A stretch of 64,000 nt of DNA from Hyposmocoma kahamanoa. Taxonomy: Eukaryota > Arthropoda > Insecta > Lepidoptera > Cosmopterigidae. The stretch spans positions 913,656 through 977,655 of the forward strand of contig NW_020653750.1 in the NCBI RefSeq assembly GCF_003589595.1. The letters run 5' to 3'. The notes under the pieces were generated by a model. The model was not told the origin of the DNA and did not search any database. It worked only from the letters and a program-made list of their open reading frames with translations. Numbering within the stretch: the first letter of the stretch is position 1; each line of letters begins with the position of its first letter. Of this stretch, positions 9,618-20,519 are shown piece by piece. The position numbers and the translations under genes were made by a program.

Positions 9618-11639
9618 CTTAGCGTAACGAAAAATGAGTCTCAGCGCCATCTAACGTGTAATAGTTAGCTATTATATACAAGTAGCATTTTCACTAAAAC
9701 GCCACCTGAAGGTGAATGGCTGAACTAGGACGAAAAAAATACTGAAATATTGTAATATAACTCTTAATCAAGTGACTGTAAGTTTAATTTTGTTAAATTT
9801 TAAAATTGTGTCACGTCGTTTTCTCGTTTTAAGCCCTACCCAATCAAAATCTTTAAGTTATGGTAGTAGATAATAGAGCGTAAAGTTTGAATTGCACACA
9901 AGCTAAAAAGTGGCGACATCGGTACCGGATCTTACATAGCGTCATTACATATCTCCCTTTTCCTATATCTATGGTTTTCCATCACTAAATAGCGCTTGGG
10001 ACGTCATTGGAGGTACAAAAAATGTTGCACGCTTGGTTTTCATACAGACTGCGGGATTTGCGGTGTCTATTTAGACATATGTCTGTGATACAAATATACA
10101 TACAGATATAGGCAGACACACAGGTATAAGACTTCAAACTAATAACCCCTCTTTTTGCGTCAGGGATAAAAAATGCATAGTAAAATCTTCGGATTTCTTG
10201 GCAAAGGTTTTTTGTGGTTCTACTACACTTACGTTTGCCAATTAGAAGAAGTAATCAGAGACATAATCAATCAAACGTACAAAATAAGAACCAATTCAGT
10301 TGCTCATTAAGATACATCATTACTTCCATTACTAAATATAATTTTTCCTCAGAAATAATGAGTATAACATTTTTTCGCAACGATATCTATGTACTAGGGA
10401 AAAGTAAACACATTATTATTATGTAAAAATATATTTATATTAACTTTTAAATTTCACGGCTTAAATTTCAGTTTTATGAATTCAGAAAAACAGACGTTTT
10501 AATCATATGGTTGTTCTGTGATTTTCAACTAACAACATTATAAAAATATTCTTATTGAATTCTCAATAGATAGAGGAGAACAGAATGCAATACAGATCTA
10601 TTTTAAATTTTTGCAACATGATGGAATAACAGCTTTATTTATGGCTGAATCGTTATATTCCTTTGCATTGAAGGAAAACATGGGTGAAAGAAAAAATAGT
10701 AACAGCAAAGAGTCCTTTGACAAGTAACTCGATTTAGCTATTTGGGTTTCGCAAGAAGATTGGACAACCCTCTATTATTCCTTTCAACCTAATGAAGACA
10801 CATATTAATGTTCTGTTATTTCTTTTATCGTAATAGATACATCGCTGCTTTAAACAGTACTTTAATTAATTCATCGCAACGGACCTAATCACTATAAAGT
10901 GTAAAAAGTCTTTTTTTCTTAAGTAACTGGGTACCTTTGACAATTACTTAACTAATTTTAATTCCGATTTAGTTACTGCTACAGAACCGGTTTATTAACC
11001 TGCACAAGGTACGATATCCAAGGTTGGGATTCTTAATTTGTGTACTGGTATCTTTATTAATATGACATTTCACTAAAACTTCGTCCACACGTCAATCCTT
11101 GCTCAATGTAAAAGTGCTCTAAAAAGGAACAAGAACGGAATTGGTCGCGATCAGCTCTGCCTTTCCTTCAAAAGCCGTTCAATCGTTCTCTTTTATTGGA
11201 ACGGCCGGTGTCTTTGTTGCTGAATTCCCCCGCAGCCCACAACCAATCTATGCAAAGTATTTACGAGTGACAAGAATTTATTTGACGTACCAATTTAGCA
11301 CTTTAATATCCTTGGGACACTTTGAAAGCATCCATTTTGTCGCTTTTATTGTCCTCGTGTTCTAGTAAAGATCCCGCCAAGCCGCCAAATAGTGGTCACA
11401 ATATTTTTTACTGGCATTATATCGTGTTGTTATATCTACCCGTCATTTTTCTGTTTATCAATAAAGCACGTAGCTCGCAGGTGCGTAGTACATGCCAATC
11501 GTTATTTTGTGGTGAAACAATGTTCGTAGAATAACTCGTGACATATTGTATAGTATTATAATTAGAAGACTGTAATTTTTCAAAGATTTACTCTGACGGA
11601 AATCAGTACATTCTCACAAAATAAATTTATTTGAGTGTA
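9618..11639. other. 2-kb unassigned stretch
   Basis: No gene, TIR pair or family match recognised. Near 10130-10170 there is a short segment (CTTTTTGCGTCAGGGATAAA) that resembles a dispersed repeat by composition only. The ORFs at 10214-10426, 11141-11365 and 11322-11534 have no recognisable motifs. Confidence 0.3.
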
Positions 11640-11667
11640 TTCTTTTGTAATTTGGAGTGTAAACTTG

Positions 11668-11945
11668 TAGCAGTAGAGCTCCTTGTGAAAGAGTTCCCCC
11701 AAGAAAGTACTGTCACTTTACCTATTTCTGCCGCCAAGCAGTAGTGTGAGCATTACTGCCATCTAGTTTTGAAGGGTAAAGGTGCTGGTGAAATTACAGG
11801 CACACAGTGATGCACAGGTGATGCGCACAGTGGAGTGTCCTCAGATCTTTTGCAATTTAAAGCTCCGAGTGACACTGTAACTGTAGGCGTGTAGCTTACC
11901 ATCAGGTGCACGATGTTCGTCCCGTCACTGGATGTCATAAAAAAA
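11668..11945 (-). repeat. retroposon family A, near-complete copy
   Basis: On minus it ends in an A-run after GTCATCATGTCGTCCCGTC-type sequence; the opposite end is GCAGTAGAGCTCCTTGTGAAA. The internal blocks GGTGCTGGTGAAATTACAGG and TACCATCAGGTGCACG match the other copies. It forms the distal part of the composite unit. Confidence 0.75.
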
Positions 11946-12189
11946 AAACTACTATATATTTTTTCCCGAAAAAACAATTATTTATATTAGTTTTGAAAGC
12001 TTTTCTTCAATCAGTCAGGTACTTTTACAGCTACCAGCAGCTGAATAGAGTTGTCGCTTTAATCATTGTAATTTTTAAGTTTATTGAAACCACGACGTTT
12101 GACCACCATGATATTCAATTATTTTTGTGAAATTACTGCACTAGCTTGTAGTAATTATTAATACAAAGATCGAACACTAAGAAAAAATG

Positions 12190-12263
12190 TCTTTGTTCCG
12201 GCTGGATTCGAACCAACGTCTTCCAGCAAATGCCAGGCGCTATGCCAACTAAGCCACAAAACG
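12190..12263 (-). repeat. tRNA-like promoter region of SINE-2
   Basis: On minus it reads GTGGCTTAGTTGGCATAGCG (A-box-like TGGCTTAGTTGG) and later GGTTCGAATCC (B box), spaced as in a tRNA. The acceptor stem does not pair and SINE-type sequence continues on both sides, so it is a polymerase III promoter of a retroposon, not a tRNA gene. Confidence 0.75.
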
Positions 12264-12362
12264 AACTAGCGAACTTTACGAATTTTTCTATGTGTTTCTT
12301 GCAGATCTTTATTTTGGTTTTTAATGACTTTTTTGTCGTAGCGCTATCGGTGTGAAATCTAT

Positions 12363-12552
12363 GTTTTTCTCCCTTACCATTAGGTGCAGGTAAAATTACG
12401 GGCACATGGGAATTGTCAATTTATGTCCCAGCGTGACGGGCACAGTGGCAGCGCCCCTCAGAGATCAGATCAATTTAAACCTCTGAGCGGCACTGTTACT
12501 TTTATAGACAGGTGTGTCGCCTACCACCAGGCGCACAACTTGTCCGTCACAT
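12363..12552 (-). repeat. retroposon family A, internal fragment
   Basis: Shows TAAAATTACGGGCACATGGG, GTGACGGGCACAGTGGCAG and CCACCAGGCGCACAACTTGT in family order, ending near GTCCGTCACATAAT. The GCAGTAG end is missing. Confidence 0.65.
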
Positions 12553-12564
12553 AATTTAATAACA

Positions 12565-12797
12565 TATCATAATCAACCTCTCTCAGGCGAGGATTTAGGC
12601 CATAATCTGCTACACTGGTCTAATGCGGGTTGGGGGTTTCGTCACGATGTTTTCCTTCATCGAAAAGCTCATGGTAAATTTCAAATTAATTTCGCACCTA
12701 AATTCAGAGAAACTTAGAGATGCGAGCCCGGATTCGAACCCACGACTTCTGCTTGAGAAGCGGTAGGTTAAATCATTGGGCTACCACGGCTTTTTAC
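12565..12797 (-). mobile_element. tRNA-derived SINE (SINE-3)
   Basis: On minus the head reads AGCCGTGGTAGCCCAATGA (A-box region) to GGTTCGAATCCGGGCTCGC (B box and trailer). Then comes a body with ACCATGAGCTTTTCGATGAA and AACCCCCAACCCGCATTAGA, ending in GCCTGAGAGAGGTTG. The body matches a widespread lepidopteran SINE type by pattern. It is a single copy in this window. The ORF 12514-12717 is a chance frame across it. Confidence 0.75.
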
Positions 12798-13330
12798 TTG
12801 TTGTTATAAAAAAATATTCGTTGCACTATTGTTCGTGTAAAGATAACCGAGAAATATAAAAGAGGTATAATTCAGTTCTTGTGTACTCGCGTATTGTTTA
12901 ATTATAACTACTAAATAGAAACGAGATTCAAATCAGAGATCGCAATACTGGTACAAATCAGCAATTTTATTTTATTTTGTCATTTCGATTACAAATGTGA
13001 TAAGGAGAGATTTTTGTGACGGACATTTATGTTGATGGATGAAGTTGAACATGCAGTCATCTTTAATGCAATAGAAGGTATATTTTAGCCTATTAGGGGT
13101 AGAAAAAAGAAGTGATAACATTAGTTGATAGATCAGCATACTATTCTATATATTATATTATATATGTCACACTAACTTATGTCACGAAGCGCACCAAAAC
13201 TTAAGCATTCAAGTTTTTAGTCACTAGAAATTTATAGCGTAATCTGGTTAAACGTTAGAAATATGTGATAAGGAAATACGTACACAACAGCTTGATACAG
13301 CTTATTGTTTAACTTTGATAACATATTTTG
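12798..13330. other. unassigned stretch
   Basis: Nothing recognised apart from short AT-rich simple sequence near 13145. Confidence 0.3.
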
Positions 13331-13384
13331 CAACGGGCCGATGTCAGCAATTTTACGCCAAGGCGCCTATTTTGCGTGTGGTCC
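13331..13384 (+). repeat. short repeat C
   Basis: CAACGGGCCGATGTCAGCAA followed by GCCAAGGCGCCTATTTTGCG. The same about 55-bp segment occurs at 23186-23252 and, inverted, at 38401-38460 and 44336-44377. Confidence 0.7.
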
Positions 13385-13624
13385 AAATAATCATTAAAGA
13401 AATAATTATTCAAATAATGTAAAATAATAATCCATAATTTACATTTCAACAGATCTAACTAACTCCAGAAAATGCTATTCAATATTTGCAGTATAATATA
13501 TATATATAGTTAAAAATTGTCCCGTTAAAATTTGAGTAATTATACAATAAGGCTAGTAAAGATCCATAATTTCATCGTGATGAGATATTTGATGAAGTGG
13601 CCAGATCAATTTATGATTTTATTA

Positions 13625-13900
13625 GCAGTAGAGCACCTTGTGAAAGAGTTCGTCGAGTTCGTCGGGGGAAGTACTGCCACCTTACCTATTTCTGCCGCTA
13701 AGCAGTAATGTAGCATTACCGTGTTCCGGTTTTGAAGGGTAAAGGTGCTGGTGAAATTACAGGCACATGGATTTTTCAACTTATGTCTCAGGGTGACGAA
13801 CGCACTGGCAGTGAACTACAACTGTTATGTATAGGCGTGTAGCTTACCATCAGGCGCACGACTAGATCGTCCCGTCATTTGATATAATAAAAAATAATCA
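13625..13900 (-). repeat. retroposon family A, near-complete copy
   Basis: Runs from GCAGTAGAGCACCTTGTGAA through GGTGCTGGTGAAATTACAGG to GTCGTGC/GTCCCGTCA-type sequence and an A-rich tail at about 13890. It carries a small internal duplication (GAGTTCGTCGAGTTCGTCG). Confidence 0.7.
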
Positions 13901-15756
13901 TATTTTTTTAAATAGGGTGGGGTTTTCGAATTGGTTTAAATTTATTTATCATTAAGATGTATATACATACAATACATATCCTCTGCGATACAAGCCTGTG
14001 CTGAAAGGCCGGAAGTAAAAACGCGAGATAACTAATGAATAATTATATATATATAGCCCTAGATGATGAAGTCAGTTTTGGTAGATATATTAAGCCTGAA
14101 AACTTTAAAGCAAAACAGGTTTTCGATGTTGTTTGTAGCCAATTAATTAAAACATAATTTACTTTAGAAACAAATTTAAGCAAGTTACAGACTTTGCAGG
14201 GTGGCCATTGTTAAGGGTGCAGGTAGACAATGCAGAAAATCATCGTACAGAGTATAGATAATAATAACTTTAAGAAAGAGGTGGTATTTTTTTAGCGGTG
14301 AGCTTTAACAGACTGACGATTATTATGATCATTAACTGATTTCAATATCAGAAGCTCAAGCAGCACACACATATCTAAATATATACTATAAGATATCTAA
14401 TAGAATTTAATTCGATTGAATATTTTAAGAGTTCAAATTCCCTCAAGATATCTCGAAGAAGGTTTTTAGATAATTTAAAGTAAAAGTGGGCATAACTTTA
14501 TTAGTAGATCACAAGAATGCTTTGAGAAACTATCTGTAGGTAGTGCTAAGAGTGATTCTTATCTTTTTTCTGTAGTAACCCTTCTAGAATGCTACAAGGC
14601 CATTTGTAGAATGTAGACAGTTTTTATTTAGTCTTGTAGATAGTTTTTAGATAATTTATAGTATATGATAGTTTTCTTAGTAATACTATTTTAAAACCAA
14701 AATACTAAAGCGTTACAAACATAGGACGCAATTCTCTTAATAATAATAGATTTCAAGTTTAATGGCTTACAAAATATAAACTATCAAATTTGCAACATGG
14801 CGAAATTAGATATAATATTTCTGACTTTTTCGCGCAATGTTTAATCGGTTAGAAAGCGCAAATTGACGTGTGACTTTAAATACATTGTGAAAAGTGATGT
14901 ATTATCTGTCATAAAAGTAATGCGCTCGCTAAATTTTAAATATTTATGTATAAAATATAAACTGAAAAAAAGTAAAGTTAACGATTTTCGGTTTTAAATA
15001 TTTATTGAAAGCTTAAATAACTCACAAAACACACCATTTCCAAGAAGTTCCAGGCTTCTTCATGCTAATTTCAACTTAGATTTACTTTTTAAAAAGAAAA
15101 GAAATTTTTCTCGGCTACTTCATAGTCATTCTTTAAAAATAAAAATGGCGATAAGAATTTAAAGCTTTTTTCAAAAAACTTTAGAATACGAAAAGATTAT
15201 TTTTACTTGCTATAGTGTAGTTGATCTTGTATGAGGTTTTTATGATTGTCTACAAAACGCGATGTTTCTAAGCGATTTTTTCTTTTGACGGTATTACAAA
15301 ACCTTTATAAAGTTATACGAAAAAGTGAGCGTATTATGCAATAAAAAACTTTTCAAAACATCAGGTCAAAAAAAAAACAATTTAAAAAATCCAATTTGTC
15401 GCAAAAAACGTTATTCTATATGATTATATGGAATGTGTTATATAAGACTAGAAAGGTGGATAAATTCCCTATCATATAAATATAAGGAATATTTTAATGA
15501 CATACCTAAATTGTGTTGGAAGAAATAAAATTTTCATTACAAAATTGAGATTATTTCTTCACGCCAACCACATTTCACACAATTATTTCACTGTATTCTA
15601 TTGATAGACGGCAAAATACACACACACAACAATAAAGTACAGTAGTTTAAACGCTCATTTCACTTGTTTTTATAATTTCAGAATACGAAATTACTTCGCA
15701 ATGTTTATTTATTTGTCAACAAACAAAAATGCCCGGCTCGCTTGCGAATTACGACT
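13901..15756. other. 1.9-kb unassigned AT-rich stretch
   Basis: No ORF of 60 codons is present and no TIR pair or repeat match was recognised. Confidence 0.3.
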
Positions 15757-15764
15757 ATTGTATC

Positions 15765-16545
15765 CAGAGTTGCCAATTTGTGGAGAATTCCCCAAATTGT
15801 GGGGAATTTCAACCAGATTGGGGATTTTGTAGGGATTGGCGCTATGTGAGGAAAATGTGGGGATTTTAAACATTTATCATTTTGTTATCAATTGCTGTTG
15901 CATCACTAGTTTGATCGTTACTGTTAGAAACACTGTGATGGACTGTATCGACGTATTTTTCAACATCGCACAACACTCATATTATTAACAAGCACCTTAA
16001 ATAGAATTATTATTATTAGAGCACTTGGTTCTGAATTGTAAAATTACCAGTCGGTGCATGTTGAGTTCGCGATTCTTTCTCCCGCTTAGGACGGTCCCCG
16101 GTATGAAGCAAAACGAAATCAGCTATTGATAAACCCACCACAACTTACCACTCGTCAACTTTAAATATTAAATATAGGTCGAAACTCATTGATTATTTCT
16201 AAAATTAATATAGTGTCACCAAATGCACAACAAATAATCAAATTACTTAATTTTAAGGCAAGTTTTTAAATTTAAGGCAAAGAAAAATGATTTTTTTTTT
16301 CAAAGACTGATTACAGATTAATATTGAATCTAATTAAAATAAATAAACAATTTAGCAAGCGTAATAGATTATTACATTTTGAGTTTCTTAATTCTTTATT
16401 CTATTTTTAAGCGATGTATTTCTAATAAATAATGAAAACTCGAGATGTGGGGAATTTGTGGTGAATATGAACTTTGCTCTCCTCAAATTTGGGGATTTTA
16501 ACAGTGATTTTTAGGGATTTTGAACAATTGGCATTGGCAACGCTG
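15765..16545. mobile_element. hAT-like non-autonomous element, 781 bp
   Basis: The left end CAGAGTTGCCAAT (15765-15777) and the right end, inverted, CAGCGTTGCCAAT (16533-16545) are TIRs with one mismatch. Subterminal GGGGAATTT/GGGGATTTT motifs recur near both ends. The flanks ATTGTATC (15757-15764) and ATTGTAAC (16546-16553) match at 7 of 8 positions, the 8-bp duplication expected for hAT elements, whose termini commonly begin CAG. No transposase frame is present. Confidence 0.7.
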
Positions 16546-16553
16546 ATTGTAAC

Positions 16554-17019
16554 GAATGATGTGACTTAACATCCAAGGTTCACCACCTCCACCAGATCTT
16601 TTAATATTCTTTACTTTATCCACTTTTGCATGAACTCTTACAACGTCTAATAGAGTAAAAACCCTAATTGTAGTATTTTTTAAATAAAATCTATTGAAGA
16701 CGCGCTATAACATGTTTGTCATACGTACAAACACTACAAAATGAATATAAATTAAATATATCTAGAATAAACTTAAGAACACTAGTTTTTAGAGTATTAA
16801 TAGACTTTACTGGATGTTTTTAAAAAGAAAATATTTTTTTTTACAACAACTAAACAATGACAATTTTACTAAAATTAATCAGATGTTTTACATATGAACT
16901 TAAAATAAGGACTATAAGAGCAAATCTTAATAGAGATTACACTTAATTAAGTTGTTTGGTATTAAGAAGGTTTTAAAATTTTGACTTGAGTGAAATAAGA
17001 CTATAAGAACAATTTCTTT
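16554..17019. other. unassigned stretch
   Basis: AT-rich, nothing recognised. Confidence 0.3.
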
Positions 17020-17455
17020 TTTAACCGACTTTAATAAAGGAGGAGGTTCTCAATTCGTCTTTTTTTGTATGTATGTTACGCGATAACTCCGGTATTTGTG
17101 AACCGATTTTCATGATTCTTTTTTTGTTGGAAAGGGGGTACTTCCATAATAGTCCCATTTCATTTTGAAGAAAATCATCCACCTCGAAGAGTGGCTGTTC
17201 ACGCATGAAAATTCATTTTTATAAATAACGCCTAACTTTAATTTAGGAGCAATTACTTTAATGGTTGATTTTGCTATTTCTCCAATTCAATGCGTTTTTC
17301 TCTCAATATACTTTGAGTAGTGAGAACCGATTTTTATTATCTCCAGTGTCAAGTCCTGTATAGTGGCGAACTAGGGGATATTTCAATAAAACTTAGCAAA
17401 TAGACGTAGTTCCACTTACTTTTGAGGTCGGTTTTTTTAGTACTCTGTACTGAGA
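17020..17455 (+). mobile_element. repeat family B (TIR element), near full length
   Basis: Begins ACCGACTTTAATAAAGGAGG and ends GAGGTCGGTTTTTTTAGTAC, so the ends form short inverted repeats (ACCGACYTYAA). Internal blocks GTGAACCGATTTTCATGATT, GAAAGGGGGTACTTCC and AGTGGCGAACTAGGGGATAT recur in all copies. The minus frame 17021-17206 inside it (MREQP...VDDFLQNEMG) recurs in the copy at 28.9-29.5 kb only because the repeat DNA is conserved. Confidence 0.75.
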
Positions 17456-17459
17456 TTAT

Positions 17460-17556
17460 GTTTTTTTTTTTTTTTTTTTTTTTATGACATTAAGTAACGG
17501 GACGAACAAGTCGTGTGCCTGATGGTAAGCTACACGCCTGCCCATAACAATGTTAC
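17460..17556 (+). repeat. retroposon family A, fragment with T-run
   Basis: A 24-base T-run at about 17460-17483, then ATGACATTAAGTAACGGGAC and GCCTGATGGTAAGCTACACG. It ends abruptly after CCATAACA, so it keeps only the tail-side third. Confidence 0.7.
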
Positions 17557-17674
17557 AATAACATTGTTTGTTGATTGATATTATGTAATTCTACGACACA
17601 TTTCTGAAGTCTATAGCGACTACACAAAGCAGTAGTTCGACATGTGAATAAACTACAAGTATTCACAAGTTTTT

Positions 17675-17972
17675 AGCCGACTTCAAAAAAGGAGGAGGTT
17701 CTCAATTCGGCTGTGTTTTTTTTCTATATTTGTTACGTGATAACTCTAAAATTTGCGAACCGATTTTGATGATTATTTTTTGTTGAAAAGAGGGCACTTC
17801 AGTAGTGGTCCCGTTTAAATTTGAAAAAAATATTTCATCTCTAAGGGTGGAAACTAGGGGATGAATCCGGTTTCGCGCACTTTCCGGTAACCGATTTCAA
17901 TGAAACTTGTCAAATAGATGTAATTCCACTAACTTTTTCGGTTTTTTTAGTACTCTGTACTGATATTATTCT
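17675..17972 (+). mobile_element. repeat family B, internally shortened copy
   Basis: Starts CCGACTTCAAAAAAGGAGGA and ends CGGTTTTTTTAGTACTCTGT. It lacks about 140 bp of the interior present at 17020-17455. Confidence 0.7.
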
Positions 17973-18053
17973 AAAACCATTTATAGAGAACTATTACCTA
18001 AATCTATACCATATTAAGACTGTTTATAGATATAACAATTTTAAGGCGTATAA

Positions 18054-18345
18054 AGTGTGCTCCTTGGGAGGCGAATTCGACTGTATTTTTTTATTTTATG
18101 TGTATATTACGTGGTTACTCCGAGATTTGTAAACCGATTTCAATGATTCTTTTTTTGTTGGTAAGGGGGTACCTCAGCGGTGGTCCCATTCAAATTTAAA
18201 GAAAATATTCCAACTCTAAGGGTGGTCAATTAGGAGATGAATTTGGTTTATTGGATTTCATCCACTTTCCGTTAACCGATTTCTATAAAAGTTATGAAAT
18301 TGATGTAATTCCAAAAACTTTTGCGATCGATTTTTTAATAATAAT
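18054..18345 (+). mobile_element. repeat family B, diverged copy
   Basis: Retains GTAAACCGATTTCAATGATT, TGGTAAGGGGGTACCTC and GGTGGTCCCATTCAAATT, plus a degenerate right end. It is the third family-B copy in 1.3 kb. Confidence 0.65.
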
Positions 18346-18639
18346 ACGCTGTAATTATTTTGATAGACAAAACACATAGAAATCTCATAACTATTAGAGT
18401 TAGTGACCATCCCTTCAATTGCGTATTAGTCCAGTAGCAAATGTTCCTTGAATCAAATCCAGAATTAAGATATCAACGTAAAAACCGCTTGGGTGATTTC
18501 TTGAACAGCAGAGGGGAGTATCCTTATAATTGTGGCTCACCGCTTGAGTGTTTCAAGGGGATCTTCTGCAAACACTTTATACTACGTTACAAAAGTCTCA
18601 TTAAATGACAGATTATGCTAATATTAGCCATTAATTACG

Positions 18640-18945
18640 TTTTTTCATGATACCAAGTGACGTGACAAACAAGTCGTGCGCCTGATGATAAACGACACGC
18701 CTGTCCATGACAGTTGCAGTGCCACTCAGAGCTTTAAATCGCAAAGATCAGAGGGATGCTGCCACTGCATCCGTCACTCTGAGACTTAAGTTGACAAGTC
18801 TCATATGCCTGTAATTTCACCAGTACCATTGCCCTTTAAAAACCGGAATGCAGTAATGTGAGCATTACTGCTTGGCGGCAAAAATAGATAAGGTGTTTCC
18901 CTGGATGAACTCTTTCACAAGGAGCACTACTGCTACTAAACGTAG
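18640..18945 (+). repeat. retroposon family A, full-length-like copy
   Basis: Runs from TTTTTTCATGATACCAAGTG through GTGCCACTCAGAGCTTTAAA and GTAATTTCACCAGTACC to CTTTCACAAGGAGCACTACT. It is one of the most complete copies, about 300 bp. Confidence 0.75.
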
Positions 18946-19525
18946 GTACTTCAAATTTAATAACGTTATACTTATAATTTTGTTTTAATATTAAAGTTTT
19001 AGCGTTTTGCTAACTAAGTTGGATGAGAGTCCAGAATGTTAAAAAATAACATTTGTATGACTCGTATCATACTTTACACGACGTTAAGCGTAAAAGGGTA
19101 ATTTACTAAGCTGTGTTATATCCGAACGAAGTCGCTGGCAGCTATTAGAATGAAATAAAGTTTGAAAATTTTATCACACACATTTTTTTATATTAATTTT
19201 TAATCAATCAATCATAGCATAATGTTCAAATAGGAATTTGAAGCCATATTTGCCATTTACGCAACTCGAGTGGTATTTACTATGTATATTATACATATAT
19301 TTAATGGTTAACATTTATTAGGAGATCAGTTAATGAGCTTATTAATATTTCCATAGGTCACTAGAATTGTTAGAAATTAATAATCAGCAATGGAATGATG
19401 ATTGTAGTATTTTTATTATTATAATAATAAAAATACTCTTTGACGTTATCTTCGTCAGATAGCTCTATTCAGAAAATACTTACTCAATAGACTCAGATAA
19501 ATATTAAATATTAGACATCATATAC
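18946..19525. other. unassigned AT-rich stretch
   Basis: Contains the inverted pair AGTATTTTTATTATT / AATAATAAAAATACT at 19407-19436, otherwise nothing recognised. Confidence 0.3.
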
Positions 19526-19713
19526 GCCGCTCTGATCCCAAAGTACTTGTGTTATGAAATCGGAAACAGCGATGGTACCACAAACATCCAGACTCGAAAT
19601 AACATAGAAAAGTTAGTTTCTACATTGACCCGACCGGGTATCGAACCCGAGACCTCAGAGATAGCGACGCCATGAAAAACTGGTGTCCGAGACACTCGAC
19701 CACAGAGGTAGTC
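19526..19713 (-). mobile_element. tRNA-like SINE (SINE-4), copy 1
   Basis: On minus the head has CTCTGTGGTCGAGTGTCTCG (A-box region) and GGTTCGATACC at 19637-19647 (B box), then a body with TCGAGTCTGGATGTTTGTGG, ending CATAACACAAGTACTTTGGG. A second copy with the same order is at 45205-45372. Confidence 0.7.
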
Positions 19714-19829
19714 AAATTCAGTCAGATTGTAATGTTTTTGGTTTTACAGTTTGTACAGTATCATTGTTTAACAATTATTATATAACATCGTAGTTTTACG
19801 TTGAGAGTGTAGAACATCACAACAGAACC

Positions 19830-20440
19830 TTATCCATGTCGGAAGCGTCACCTGTGCGCAAACAGCTTAATTTTTATAACGAAAGATTGGCAACTGAAAG
19901 GCGAAACATGTATTTAATGAAAAGCGACTCAACAGCCGCGCAGGTAAACTTTGATTGAAAGCAAGTTCCAATTCACCCCATCTTTTTATTTCTCTCAATG
20001 CGCGCCACGCTACGTGCTGAACCGGGGTAGTGAGTGATGAAATTTTCACGGAAGACACAAACGAGATTACCGCCACGTCCCGCCCGTCTATCTGACGTCA
20101 CGTTACTATAAGTTTTTTCCAGAATATTGCTCGCTCTATTTACCCGCTGGCAGAAACTAAATAATCCGTACATCCTCCGCAGATGTAATCCTGACATGCA
20201 ATCTCCGGCGCCATCAATCAGGAGCCGCGGAGCGGAGAAAGGGGTGCGCGGAGGGTTGCTAAGAGAGACAGAGAGGGTATTATGCCAGCATAATTATACG
20301 TGAAACGTCAGACGATCGAGTGCGGCCCTTGCCATGGACGAGGCGTCGGGATCGGAAGTAGGTGGCCGCATCACGCCCAACATTGAAAGCTGGAGAAATT
20401 GTGCGGAAAATCAATTAGCTACATTCTTTCGAGGACTGAA
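19830..20440 (+). promoter_or_regulatory. GC-rich island with CRE palindrome; candidate promoter or enhancer
   Basis: G+C is visibly higher than in the flanks. It includes a perfect TGACGTCA (20094-20101, the cAMP-response-element consensus), GCGC-rich runs at about 20220-20260 and an ATG in GCCATGG context at 20334. No repeat family in the window matches it, so it may be unique host DNA. Function is inferred from composition only. Confidence 0.3.
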
Positions 20441-20513
20441 TGAGTGTGTATTACATTATTGGCTACAACAAAACAAAAAAGAAATATTTTTTGCACATAT
20501 AGCAAAATTTTAA
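20334..20513 (+). CDS. possible short exon or small ORF, 59 codons, unrecognised
   Basis: An ATG in a strong initiation context (GCCATGG) opens 59 codons beginning MDEASGSEVGGRITPNIESW and ending in TAA. The first 25 codons are GC-richer and low in AT-type residues; the last part (NKKEIFFAHIAKF) is AT-rich and looks like intron or intergenic read-through. A donor-like GTAGGT lies at codon 9. I do not recognise the protein. It could be the start of a host coding exon with a splice site inside, or chance. Confidence 0.2.
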   Translation: MDEASGSEVGGRITPNIESWRNCAENQLATFFRGLNECVLHYWLQQNKKEIFFAHIAKF

Positions 20514-20519
20514 AACAGT

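Larger units (their letters stand above)
11640..12345 (-). mobile_element. composite retroposon: SINE-2 unit joined to family A
   Basis: Read on minus, the order is a roughly 75-bp 5' segment (12345-12270), a tRNA-like region (about 12263-12190), a roughly 200-bp body (12190-12000), a linker around 11940-11990, and then family A in its T-run-first orientation (11945-11640). The same order and the same junction (CTTTCAAAA, AATAATT, GGAAAAAA, TAGTTTTTTT, ATGACATC) occur at 59262-59890 on plus. This makes a shared composite unit more likely than two chance insertions. Confidence 0.7.

Noticed and set aside
12190..12263. tRNA gene candidates (also at 12725-12797, 19637, 21360, 27087, 63508)
   Set aside because: A- and B-box-like sequences are present, but acceptor stems do not pair, there is no normal anticodon arm that I could fold, and SINE body and tail sequence follows in each case.
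17021..17206. 61-codon ORF, matched by 29277-29459, as a conserved small gene
   Set aside because: It lies inside dispersed repeat family B; the similarity is explained by DNA-level conservation of the repeat.
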